Shown in pieces: positions 21,820 to 27,413 of a stretch of DNA of 27,726 nucleotides (position 1 is its first letter; the number at the start of each line of letters is the position of its first letter). Source of the stretch: a virus. A program made the translations under genes and the position numbers. The notes under the pieces were generated by a model. The model ran no database searches. It was not told the DNA's origin and was given only the letters and a program-made list of their open reading frames with translations. The DNA lies in IMG/VR virus record IMGVR_UViG_3300009419_000074, positions 1 to 27,726 of that record; one strand, written 5' to 3'.

Positions 21820-22410
21820 ATGACATTATTAAATAATTGCTATTATAGACTAACACTTGATGTTAGCAATGCAATTAGGAAAGACTATGTTTTTCCAACT
21901 CCTACCAGCGATTACGGAATTTGGAATCCGCCAGCTGAGTCTATCTTTAATAAAGAATGGCTGGATCATATGAAATCTATAGGAATTCCTTTGTATAATG
22001 CAATGCTATTTTACAGAGGAGCTGGTGCAAGTACTAAAGAAACTCACGTGGACATTAGTAAAACTAATCCACTACGTCTTACTAACTACGGTATCAATTG
22101 GTGCATTGGTGGCAAGGGCAGCGAAATGGCATGGTACCAATATCCTCAAGAATTAAAAGACGAAGATGTAATTTGGACCAAAGCTAAAACTCCTTATATT
22201 GCAATGAGATATGATCAGGTAACAGAAATCGAAAGATGCCATATAGGCAACGAAGTTACATTAGTTAAAACAGATTTGCCTCATGCAATTTTAATGAAGG
22301 ACGATCCTCGTTGGTGCATTTCTGCAAGAACAACTTTTTTAGACAATCATCAGTGGGATGAAATTTTAACATTGTTGCGCTCTAAAAATTTATTGGTTGA
22401 ACGAGAATGA
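21820..22410 (+). CDS. Double-stranded beta-helix Fe(II)/2-oxoglutarate-type oxygenase, copy 1
   Basis: 196 aa. An HxD pair (about residues 76-78) lies in KETHVDISK, a second His at about residue 155 in TDLPHAIL, and an Arg shortly after in RWCISAR. This is the facial triad and 2-oxoglutarate-binding Arg layout of Fe(II)-dependent dioxygenases. It is clearly paralogous to the next gene: both share a YxLxxDxSNA start, an FGxW/YGIW motif, EWLxxM, FYR and RWCISAR. The substrate is unknown. The next ATG overlaps its stop by 4 nt. Confidence 0.72.
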   Translation: MTLLNNCYYRLTLDVSNAIRKDYVFPTPTSDYGIWNPPAESIFNKEWLDHMKSIGIPLYNAMLFYRGAGASTKETHVDISKTNPLRLTNYGINWCIGGKGSEMAWYQYPQELKDEDVIWTKAKTPYIAMRYDQVTEIERCHIGNEVTLVKTDLPHAILMKDDPRWCISARTTFLDNHQWDEILTLLRSKNLLVERE

Positions 22411-23000
22411 TAGAACCGTGTTGGTATAAACTTAAAATTGATTGCAGTAATGCACTAAGATCAGACTGGAAATTTCCTGATATAACAGGAAAAGAGTTTG
22501 GGGTGTGGAACGATACCGCTAAAAACATGTTCGATCCTGAATGGCTACAGAAAATGCACGACTCCGGAATCTACGTAGCTGATGCTTTAATATTTTATAG
22601 ATCCCCTGGACACAATACAAATAATGCACACATCGATATACACAAAGAGCATCCTAAGAAAATTTCTACATTTGGGTTGAACATGGTATTCGACGGTAAC
22701 GACAGTACAATGACTTGGTACAAGATGCCTGAAATTAAAGGACCTCCTTCTCGAGGTGCTGCTGGAACAGTTTATTACAATTGGCCAATCAGTCAGTTAG
22801 AAGAAATTGACAGACATACATTAGGCCCAGAACTAACATTAGTTCGTGTAGGAGTACCACATACTGTCATCATGGGTGATAAACCTAGATGGTGTATCAG
22901 TGCTAGAGCAGCACTAATAGAACAGATGTACTGGAAAGATGTGGTAAAGTATATGTATAATAAAGATTTACTGGTTGAAAGAAATGTTCAAAAAAATTAA
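22407..23000 (+). CDS. Double-stranded beta-helix Fe(II)/2-oxoglutarate-type oxygenase, copy 2
   Basis: 197 aa. Its HxD lies in NAHIDIHK (about residues 75-77), the distal His in GVPHTVIM, and the Arg in RWCISARAAL. Tandem paralogue of the previous gene, with the same start pattern (CWYKLKIDCSNALRSDWKFP) and end (DLLVER). Such close pairs usually arise by duplication and divergence, perhaps to act on two related substrates. It overlaps its neighbours on both sides, so all are probably translated from one message. Confidence 0.72.
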   Translation: MIEPCWYKLKIDCSNALRSDWKFPDITGKEFGVWNDTAKNMFDPEWLQKMHDSGIYVADALIFYRSPGHNTNNAHIDIHKEHPKKISTFGLNMVFDGNDSTMTWYKMPEIKGPPSRGAAGTVYYNWPISQLEEIDRHTLGPELTLVRVGVPHTVIMGDKPRWCISARAALIEQMYWKDVVKYMYNKDLLVERNVQKN

Positions 23001-23514
23001 TTTTAAGTTAGACAACTTAGACTTTGAAAGATTAAAGGGGTCTGTGGTTACTTCTTATGGAAGGGCTCCTCGCCCTGTGTTAACCTATTACAGATTAAGA
23101 GATCCAGCATATCTAAAAAGTCTTATGCCTGCGGAAATGTTTGCTGGTATGCCTCCGTTACAGGTGCAACTTGCAGAGATTGTAGGTTCTGGACATTTAC
23201 TACCACATATCGATCACAATATCAGTGCATGTGCAAACTACTATGTAGAGACTAACGGATCTACAACTTATTTTTATAACAAGAAAGAAGACGGACAAGG
23301 GTTTGTATACCCCGGTCGTGCCGCCGCAAATATATTTGCATTAGACCAAGTAGATTGTGTAGACCAATTTGTTGCAGAACAAAACGATATGTACTTATTA
23401 AACGTAAGTAAAATTCACTCTGTTGACAGTCCAAATCCCGGAATTCGTAAATTCATTAGTTGGCAATGGGTAGATGTTCCATTTGAGCGTATCCGTGATT
23501 CGTTGACAACGTAA
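22984..23514 (+). CDS. Double-stranded beta-helix oxygenase-like protein, copy 3
   Basis: 176 aa using the ATG at 22984; an in-frame TTG at 22975 is possible. HxD in LLPHIDHN (about residues 75-77), distal His in VSKIHSVDSPN and Arg in GIRKFISWQW give the same triad. It is more distant from copies 1 and 2, with a central CANYYVETNGSTTYFYN like the lid region of prolyl-hydroxylase or AspH-type enzymes. The end of the gene contains the -35 box of the tmRNA promoter. Confidence 0.68.
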   Translation: MFKKINFKLDNLDFERLKGSVVTSYGRAPRPVLTYYRLRDPAYLKSLMPAEMFAGMPPLQVQLAEIVGSGHLLPHIDHNISACANYYVETNGSTTYFYNKKEDGQGFVYPGRAAANIFALDQVDCVDQFVAEQNDMYLLNVSKIHSVDSPNPGIRKFISWQWVDVPFERIRDSLTT

Positions 23515-23531
23515 TATAAATATTATATAAT
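23503..23531 (+). promoter_or_regulatory. Perfect sigma70 promoter of the tmRNA locus, with overlapping TATAAATA
   Basis: TTGACA (23503-23508), 17-nt spacer, TATAAT (23526-23531): both boxes and the spacing equal the consensus. The start site is expected near 23538, just before the acceptor piece. TATAAATA (23515-23522) lies inside the spacer, so a late promoter is superimposed. Confidence 0.9.
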
Positions 23532-23537
23532 GTAAGT

Positions 23538-23602
23538 TAAGACTGTATGAAGTAGACAGAAAAGGATTCAAGACGCGGGGGCAGTGCCCGCCAGGTCCAC
23601 CA
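23538..23602 (+). ncRNA. ssrA: tmRNA acceptor piece (3' half) of a circularly permuted two-piece tmRNA
   Basis: The sequence ends in a tRNA-like half. T-stem GCGGG (23575-23579) pairs with CCCGC (23587-23591) around the 7-nt loop GGCAGTG. Acceptor strand CAGGTCC (23592-23598), discriminator A and an encoded CCA (23600-23602) follow. Apart from the loop it closely follows the E. coli tmRNA 3' end. CAGGTCC pairs over all 7 bases with GGGCCTG at 23823-23829, including the G3-U70 wobble that directs alanylation. CTGTAT (23543-23548) pairs with GTACAG (23853-23858), the P2 helix holding the two pieces together. The 5' end is set from the promoter and is approximate. Confidence 0.93.
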
Positions 23603-23611
23603 TAAGGATTT

Positions 23612-23821
23612 ATGATAGACAGTAAATCAAGAAGCATTGTTAAAACACTAAGTTGGAGAGTAACAGGATCAGGAGCAACATTCTTGATAGTTTGGTTATT
23701 CACTGGAAGTTTAGTTTTAGCAGGGCCGATTGCTATTACTCAATTAATATCAAATACTATCTTGTATTATATACATGAACGTGTTTGGAATAATATTAAA
23801 TGGGGTCGTGATTCTTTATGA
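23612..23821 (+). CDS. DUF2061 small membrane protein encoded inside the tmRNA intervening segment
   Basis: 69 aa with the DUF2061 pattern: SRSIVKTLSWRVTGSGATF, a hydrophobic hairpin (LIVWLFTGSLVLAGPIAI) and a second hydrophobic part ending in YYIHERVWNNIKWG. The family is an uncharacterised two-helix inner-membrane protein. AAGGA lies 5 nt before the ATG. The gene starts 10 nt after the CCA of the acceptor piece and its stop ends 1 nt before the first mature base of the coding piece, so it fills the whole segment that tmRNA processing should discard. Ribosome access before processing would decide whether it is made. Confidence 0.85.
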   Translation: MIDSKSRSIVKTLSWRVTGSGATFLIVWLFTGSLVLAGPIAITQLISNTILYYIHERVWNNIKWGRDSL

Positions 23822-23822
23822 T

Positions 23823-23996
23823 GGGCCTGACACAGGATCGATTGGGTCAAGAGTACAGAAATGGACAGTCCGGCAAGGTAGAAGCCGTTAGGGTTGGGGA
23901 TTCCCGGCCGAAGACACAAAAAACGTAAATGCAAACGACGAACAGTTCGCTTTAGCCGCCTAAACTCGGCTTAGGGTAGGAAATACCTCGTAACAG
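23823..23996 (+). ncRNA. ssrA: tmRNA coding piece (5' half) with tag ANDEQFALAA
   Basis: It begins GGGCCTGACACAGGATCGAT, a close relative of the E. coli tmRNA 5' end; GGGCCTG pairs with the acceptor piece. A GC-rich pseudoknot-like stretch (CCGGC...GCCG, GGGATTCCC) precedes the A-rich run. The tag reading frame is 23931-23963: GCA resume codon, then residues ANDEQFALAA and TAA. The ending ALAA is the ClpXP/ClpAP degron of nearly all tmRNA tags. GGTAGGAAATACC after the stop can form a hairpin near the 3' end. The exact 3' end before the terminator is uncertain. Confidence 0.95.
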
Positions 23997-24004
23997 AAAC
24001 CACC

Positions 24005-24030
24005 AAAAGGCAACTTCGGTTGCCTTTTTT
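24005..24030 (+). terminator. Rho-independent terminator of the tmRNA transcript
   Basis: AAAAGGCAAC (24005-24014), TTCG, GTTGCCTTTT (24019-24028), then further T. Strong and directly after the tmRNA coding piece. Confidence 0.92.
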
Positions 24031-24031
24031 C

Positions 24032-24060
24032 TTGACCTCTGACAAACAGGTATATATACT
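24032..24060 (+). promoter_or_regulatory. Consensus sigma70 promoter of the outer-membrane protein gene
   Basis: TTGACC (24032-24037), 17-nt spacer, TATACT (24055-24060). It begins 2 nt after the T-run of the tmRNA terminator, so this gene is an independent unit read by host polymerase. Confidence 0.87.
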
Positions 24061-24103
24061 AGTGTAATGACACGCAAATGTCATTCTTTTAAAGGAAATA
24101 TAA

Positions 24104-24655
24104 ATGAAGAAAATTTTTGCAATCTTGGCTTTGGCCATTTCTGGTACTGCTTTCGCAGCCGACTACGTATCTGTTGATGTTGACGCTGTTCGCGGTGTTA
24201 ATGGCGCAAAAGATAGCACAGCACAGTATGTTCGTGCCGGCAAGCAATTAGGTGTTTACCAATTAGGTCTACAATCTCGTACTGCTACTGTTGGCGGTGG
24301 TGGCATGTTGAACAGTCTAGAGGCTACAGTTGCTAACACCAAAGTTGGCTTTGCTGGAATCACACCATTTGTTGGTGTTGGTCGCGACAATGGCTTCAAC
24401 GGTGCTAAAGGTGCCGCATACACATACGGTCTAGTTGGCGCAACTACCGGTATGAAGGTTGGTCCAGGCTTTGCATTAGCAGGTGTTAAGACTCGCGTTG
24501 GTAGTGACGAAGCCACTCTCACTAAGCAAACAGTTGCATTTGCGACATACAGCATTCCTCTTGCTAAGAGTGTTTCTGTTAACTTGAATGCAAGTAAGTC
24601 TTATCAAGACATCAAGGAAAATGCACTAGGTCTTGGCCTAGCATTTAATTTCTAA
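24104..24655 (+). CDS. Phage-encoded outer-membrane beta-barrel protein
   Basis: 183 aa. Signal peptide MKKIFAILALAISGTAFA ends with an A-x-A site. The mature part has alternating hydrophobic/polar residues with many Gly and Thr, the pattern of a small 8-10-strand barrel: YVRAGKQLGVYQLGLQSRT, then AYTYGLVGATTGMKVGPGFA and KQTVAFATYSIPL. The C-terminal strand ALGLGLAFNF ends in Phe, the usual recognition signal for the BAM complex. Its own consensus promoter, AAAGGA site and terminator isolate it from the phage operons. It could alter host surface, permeability or superinfection; which one is unknown. Confidence 0.82.
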   Translation: MKKIFAILALAISGTAFAADYVSVDVDAVRGVNGAKDSTAQYVRAGKQLGVYQLGLQSRTATVGGGGMLNSLEATVANTKVGFAGITPFVGVGRDNGFNGAKGAAYTYGLVGATTGMKVGPGFALAGVKTRVGSDEATLTKQTVAFATYSIPLAKSVSVNLNASKSYQDIKENALGLGLAFNF

Positions 24656-24671
24656 TTTTATTAGATAGAAC

Positions 24672-24695
24672 AAACCCGCTTCGGCGGGTTTTCTT
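24672..24695 (+). terminator. Rho-independent terminator
   Basis: AAACCCGC (24672-24679), TTCG, GCGGGTTT (24684-24691) followed by TCTTTT. It closes the outer-membrane protein unit. Confidence 0.92.
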
Positions 24696-24741
24696 TTGAC
24701 CTAAGATTGTAACAAAACTGTAACAGATTGTACGATAAATA
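24696..24741 (+). promoter_or_regulatory. PHO-box-like direct repeat with downstream GATAAATA
   Basis: TTGTAAC (24707-24713), AAAA, CTGTAAC (24718-24724) are two 7-bp repeats separated by 4 bp, the architecture of a PhoB site (consensus CTGTCAT-N4-CTGTCAT); they match it at 4 and 5 of 7 positions. About 10 bp downstream is GATAAATA (24734-24741), at the distance where PhoB-dependent -10 boxes sit. TTGACC (24696-24701) lies just upstream. The ATG follows the GATAAATA by 5 nt with no Shine-Dalgarno. Confidence 0.6.
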
Positions 24742-24746
24742 ATGGT

Positions 24747-25634
24747 ATGACTACCAAGACGTACCGTTCTATTTTTATTTCAGATGTACATTTAGGCACA
24801 AAGGATAGTCAAGCGGATCGTCTAAATAATTTTCTTAAGCACAATACTTGCGATACCCTATATCTAGTAGGTGATATCATTGATGCTTGGCGTATACAAC
24901 AAAACAAGTGGCGTTGGAAGCAGAGTCATACCAACGTAGTCCGTCGTGTACTAGGGCATGCCAAACGCGGCACCAGGGTAGTATACGTTGCGGGCAACCA
25001 TGATGAATTTTTAAGACCAATGATACCATATGGTTTTAGTTTTGGTCTAGTAGAGATACACAATCAAATAGAACACATAGGTGCTGATGGTAAGCACTAT
25101 CTGGTCACACATGGTGACTTGTTTGATGGAATAACTCGTCTAGCACCGTGGATAGCATTCTTAGGAGATAAAGCATATGATTTCGTTCTTTCGCTTAATA
25201 GCAAATTTAATTGGATACGTCATCGTTTTGGTTTTGGGTACTTTAGTCTTAGTCAATATCTCAAACACCGAGTAAAAAAAGCTGTAGACTTTATGTTCAA
25301 GTTTGAACAGAACCTAGCAGGCTACTGTAAGAAGCGCGGCTTTGATGGCGTTATTTGCGGACATATACATCACGCCGAAATCAAAGAAATAGATGGTGTT
25401 GTCTATATGAATGACGGTGATTGGGTCGAATCCTGTACTGCCTTGGTAGAGCATTGGGACGGCCGTTGGGAAATTGTAACATGGACTAAGGAGAAGGACG
25501 ATGTGGCTAATGATATTGATAGCAGTTCACCTAACGGATCCTCAGGATCAACCAGGAAGAGTAGAACTACAGTTCGCGGATCAAAAAACTTGCGAGCAAG
25601 TCCTAAGCACAATGAAGTGGAACCTAAAGTTTAA
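24747..25634 (+). CDS. plcP: PlcP-type metallophosphoesterase (membrane phospholipase C, lipid remodelling)
   Basis: 295 aa. All calcineurin-type metal motifs are present in order: DVH (13-15), GDIID (42-46), GNHDE (83-87), THGD, and GHIHH. The protein resembles both LpxH-like UDP-diacylglucosamine hydrolases and PlcP. Conserved PlcP-type stretches (YLVGDIIDAWRI, LVTHGDLFDGITRLAPW, YLKHRVKKAVDFM, VYMNDGDWVESCTALVEH) and the adjacent Agt-type gene favour PlcP. PlcP removes the phosphohead group of phospholipids to give diacylglycerol during phosphate starvation. The last 40 residues are a Ser/Arg-rich tail. LpxH activity cannot be excluded by eye. It is followed after 21 nt by the glycosyltransferase. 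Confidence 0.85.
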   Translation: MTTKTYRSIFISDVHLGTKDSQADRLNNFLKHNTCDTLYLVGDIIDAWRIQQNKWRWKQSHTNVVRRVLGHAKRGTRVVYVAGNHDEFLRPMIPYGFSFGLVEIHNQIEHIGADGKHYLVTHGDLFDGITRLAPWIAFLGDKAYDFVLSLNSKFNWIRHRFGFGYFSLSQYLKHRVKKAVDFMFKFEQNLAGYCKKRGFDGVICGHIHHAEIKEIDGVVYMNDGDWVESCTALVEHWDGRWEIVTWTKEKDDVANDIDSSSPNGSSGSTRKSRTTVRGSKNLRASPKHNEVEPKV

Positions 25635-25655
25635 GAGTTTTAAGGTAGTAGGCGA

Positions 25656-26660
25656 ATGCAGAAAACAATCTTAATTATAACCGATAACTTACCGGAGCAA
25701 ATCAATGGCGTTGTCACAACATACAAAAATATCGAAGCGTGTGCGGTTCTGGACAACTATCGCGTTGTTTACATTACTCCCGGGGACTTCCGCTACTTTG
25801 ATTGCCCTCGCTACAACGAAGTCAAGATTGCCTATCCAAGGGAGATGGGCGAGAAGATTAAGGAGATCAGTCCTGATTATATCCATATCGCCACAGAGGG
25901 TCCTCTTGGTCTGTGGGCTAGAAAATATCTTTCAAAACATAATATTAGGCACAATACTGCTTACCATACTAAATTTCCTGAAGGGCTAAAAAAACTATTT
26001 GGAATACCAGAGAAGTTTACCTGGGCGTTTGTAAGATGGTTTCACAAACACAGTGGAAAAGTGCTAACAACCACAGACAGCATGGTTGCTGAATTAAAAG
26101 CGCATGGATTTGGCGGAGAAGTTATTCCATGGACACGTGGCGTTGATCGAGATATATTTCACCCTGCACACAGAGGCGAAACAGTAGCGGGTAGACCTAT
26201 ACTGTTGTGTGTTAGTCGTGTCAGTAAAGAAAAGAACTTAGAAGATTTCTTTGAGCTAGACTACCCAGGTGCTACAAAGATTATGGTAGGCGATGGTCCT
26301 ATGTTGGAAACATATAAAAAGAAATATCCAGATATTATCTTTACAGGTTTTAAAACAGGCGAAAGTCTAGCTCACTACTATGCCAATGCCGATGTATTTG
26401 TATTTCCTTCAAGATGGGAAACATTTGGTATTGTAATGATTGAAGCGATGGCCTGCGGAACTCCTGTAGCAGCTTATCCTTGTCAGGGCCCCGAAGATGT
26501 CATTGACGAAGGTGTCACTGGTTGTTTAAATGACGATCTAAAACAAGCTGTTAAAGATGCACTAATGTTAAATAGACAGCATGTGTGGCAAAGCAGTCGA
26601 CGGTGGTCATGGGAAAGAGCCTGGCAAATTTTTAGAGACAATTTAGTAGAAAAATATTAA
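25656..26660 (+). CDS. agt: GT4 glycosyltransferase of the Agt/SqdX type (glycolipid synthase)
   Basis: 334 aa. The N-terminal Rossmann half has DNLPEQINGVVTTYKNIEAC and the conserved IHIATEGPLGLWARKYL followed by TAYHTKFPEGLKKLF. The C-terminal half has VSRVSKEKNLEDFFELDYPG, VGDGPMLETY, then YANADVFVFPSRWETFG and the E-x7-E catalytic motif ETFGIVMIE. This pattern is found in glycosyltransferases that glycosylate diacylglycerol (Agt, SqdX). It would convert the diacylglycerol made by PlcP into glycolipid, completing phospholipid replacement. The linked sugar is not readable. AAGG lies upstream; a stem-loop and a terminator follow. Confidence 0.85.
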   Translation: MQKTILIITDNLPEQINGVVTTYKNIEACAVLDNYRVVYITPGDFRYFDCPRYNEVKIAYPREMGEKIKEISPDYIHIATEGPLGLWARKYLSKHNIRHNTAYHTKFPEGLKKLFGIPEKFTWAFVRWFHKHSGKVLTTTDSMVAELKAHGFGGEVIPWTRGVDRDIFHPAHRGETVAGRPILLCVSRVSKEKNLEDFFELDYPGATKIMVGDGPMLETYKKKYPDIIFTGFKTGESLAHYYANADVFVFPSRWETFGIVMIEAMACGTPVAAYPCQGPEDVIDEGVTGCLNDDLKQAVKDALMLNRQHVWQSSRRWSWERAWQIFRDNLVEKY

Positions 26661-26661
26661 T

Positions 26662-26727
26662 CGCCTGCTGACGGCGTACAATGTGATAAGTAGTCAGCAG
26701 TAAACCCACTACGGTGGGTTTTCTTTT
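26662..26727 (+). terminator. Stem-loop pair ending in a rho-independent terminator
   Basis: CTGCTGAC (26665-26672) pairs with GTCAGCAG (26693-26700), loop 20 nt. Directly after it AAACCCAC (26702-26709), TACG, GTGGGTTT (26714-26721) and TCTTTT form a standard terminator. CGCC (26662-26665) can instead pair with GGCG (26673-26676), so the first hairpin has an alternative fold. Confidence 0.85.
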
Positions 26728-26728
26728 G

Positions 26729-26736
26729 ATTAAATA
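26729..26736 (+). promoter_or_regulatory. ATTAAATA late-promoter-like element
   Basis: It lies immediately after the terminator T-run and 4 nt before the ATG at 26741. There is no Shine-Dalgarno, as at 547, 2005 and 24747. Confidence 0.45.
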
Positions 26737-26740
26737 CAGC

Positions 26741-27292
26741 ATGAAAAAATATAGTAGATTAATTGATCTTACCTGTTGGCAAACATTAATCGATAGGTAT
26801 TTGCATTTACAAGTTAATATAGGAAATAAGAGATCTGAACATTTAGATGAAGCAGAAATGAAATACGTTGAATCTATCGTTGCAAATGATTTAACTAGAT
26901 TTTCCGGAAAAACCCATTCTTTAAAAAGTGCAATGATATTTTACTCCACTGCCAACAGTGAAAGAGGATTACATGTGGATTATTTTAAAGTTTGGAATAA
27001 CTATCCAACTTGGGCATTGAACATACCTATATTAAATGGTAATAATTGCGAAATGCAGTGGTACGGTGGAGATTTTGACAAGGAACTAAAAACTACAGCA
27101 AACGGTAGCGAGTCCTGGCATCTCACATGGAAATCTACGCCAGTGTTGTTAGAGTCAGAGTTGATCAATCAACCAACTGTGGTTTATGTGGATATTCCCC
27201 ATAATGTGATCAATCATGACAATCTTCCAAGAATGCTACTTACCCTTAGATTCAATCCAACCTTGTTGCCTATAACTACTACTAACGAGTAA
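26741..27292 (+). CDS. Double-stranded beta-helix oxygenase-like protein, copy 4
   Basis: 183 aa from the ATG at 26741; an upstream GTG frame would run through the terminator and is rejected. HxD in GLHVDYFK (about residues 78-80), a distal His in DIPHNVIN and an Arg in RMLLTLRF give the Fe(II)/2-oxoglutarate layout. Shared features with copies 1 and 2 include a FYS/FYR strand before HxD and an aromatic WYGGDF strand after it. It lies away from the other three, directly after the plcP-agt unit, so its partner or substrate may differ. Confidence 0.65.
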   Translation: MKKYSRLIDLTCWQTLIDRYLHLQVNIGNKRSEHLDEAEMKYVESIVANDLTRFSGKTHSLKSAMIFYSTANSERGLHVDYFKVWNNYPTWALNIPILNGNNCEMQWYGGDFDKELKTTANGSESWHLTWKSTPVLLESELINQPTVVYVDIPHNVINHDNLPRMLLTLRFNPTLLPITTTNE

Positions 27293-27301
27293 TACCTATT
27301 G

Positions 27302-27381
27302 TTGACATTAATAAAATCAATTGAAAATCGTTGATTTGCAGATTAAATAAATGTACAATAAACATATACAGAATATTTCTG
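27302..27381 (+). promoter_or_regulatory. Promoter/operator region of the peroxiredoxin gene
   Basis: Two overlapping sigma70-like promoters can be read: TTGAAA (27321-27326)-N17-TAAATA (27344-27349) and TTGATT (27331-27336)-N17-TACAAT (27354-27359). CAGAA-TAT-TTCTG (27369-27381) is a palindrome downstream of the -10 boxes, where a repressor could act. AGGAG at 27403 serves the ATG at 27414. Confidence 0.55.
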
Positions 27382-27413
27382 TAACATTTCATTTTAACAC
27401 ACAGGAGAAAAAT

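Noticed and set aside
23575-23591. Degenerate tmRNA or pseudogene, because the T-loop is GGCAGTG instead of TTCAACT-like
   Set aside because: The stem and acceptor pairing are perfect, and permuted tmRNAs of alphaproteobacteria have similar variant loops as far as I recall, so it is probably functional.
24696-24724. Ordinary sigma70 promoter TTGACC-N17-TGTAAC upstream of plcP
   Set aside because: The -10 match is poor and falls inside the direct repeat; the PHO-box reading with GATAAATA explains the spacing better.
26714-26740. N-terminal extension of the fourth oxygenase from a GTG at 26714
   Set aside because: It would run through a rho-independent terminator hairpin and T-run; the ATG at 26741 is the natural start.
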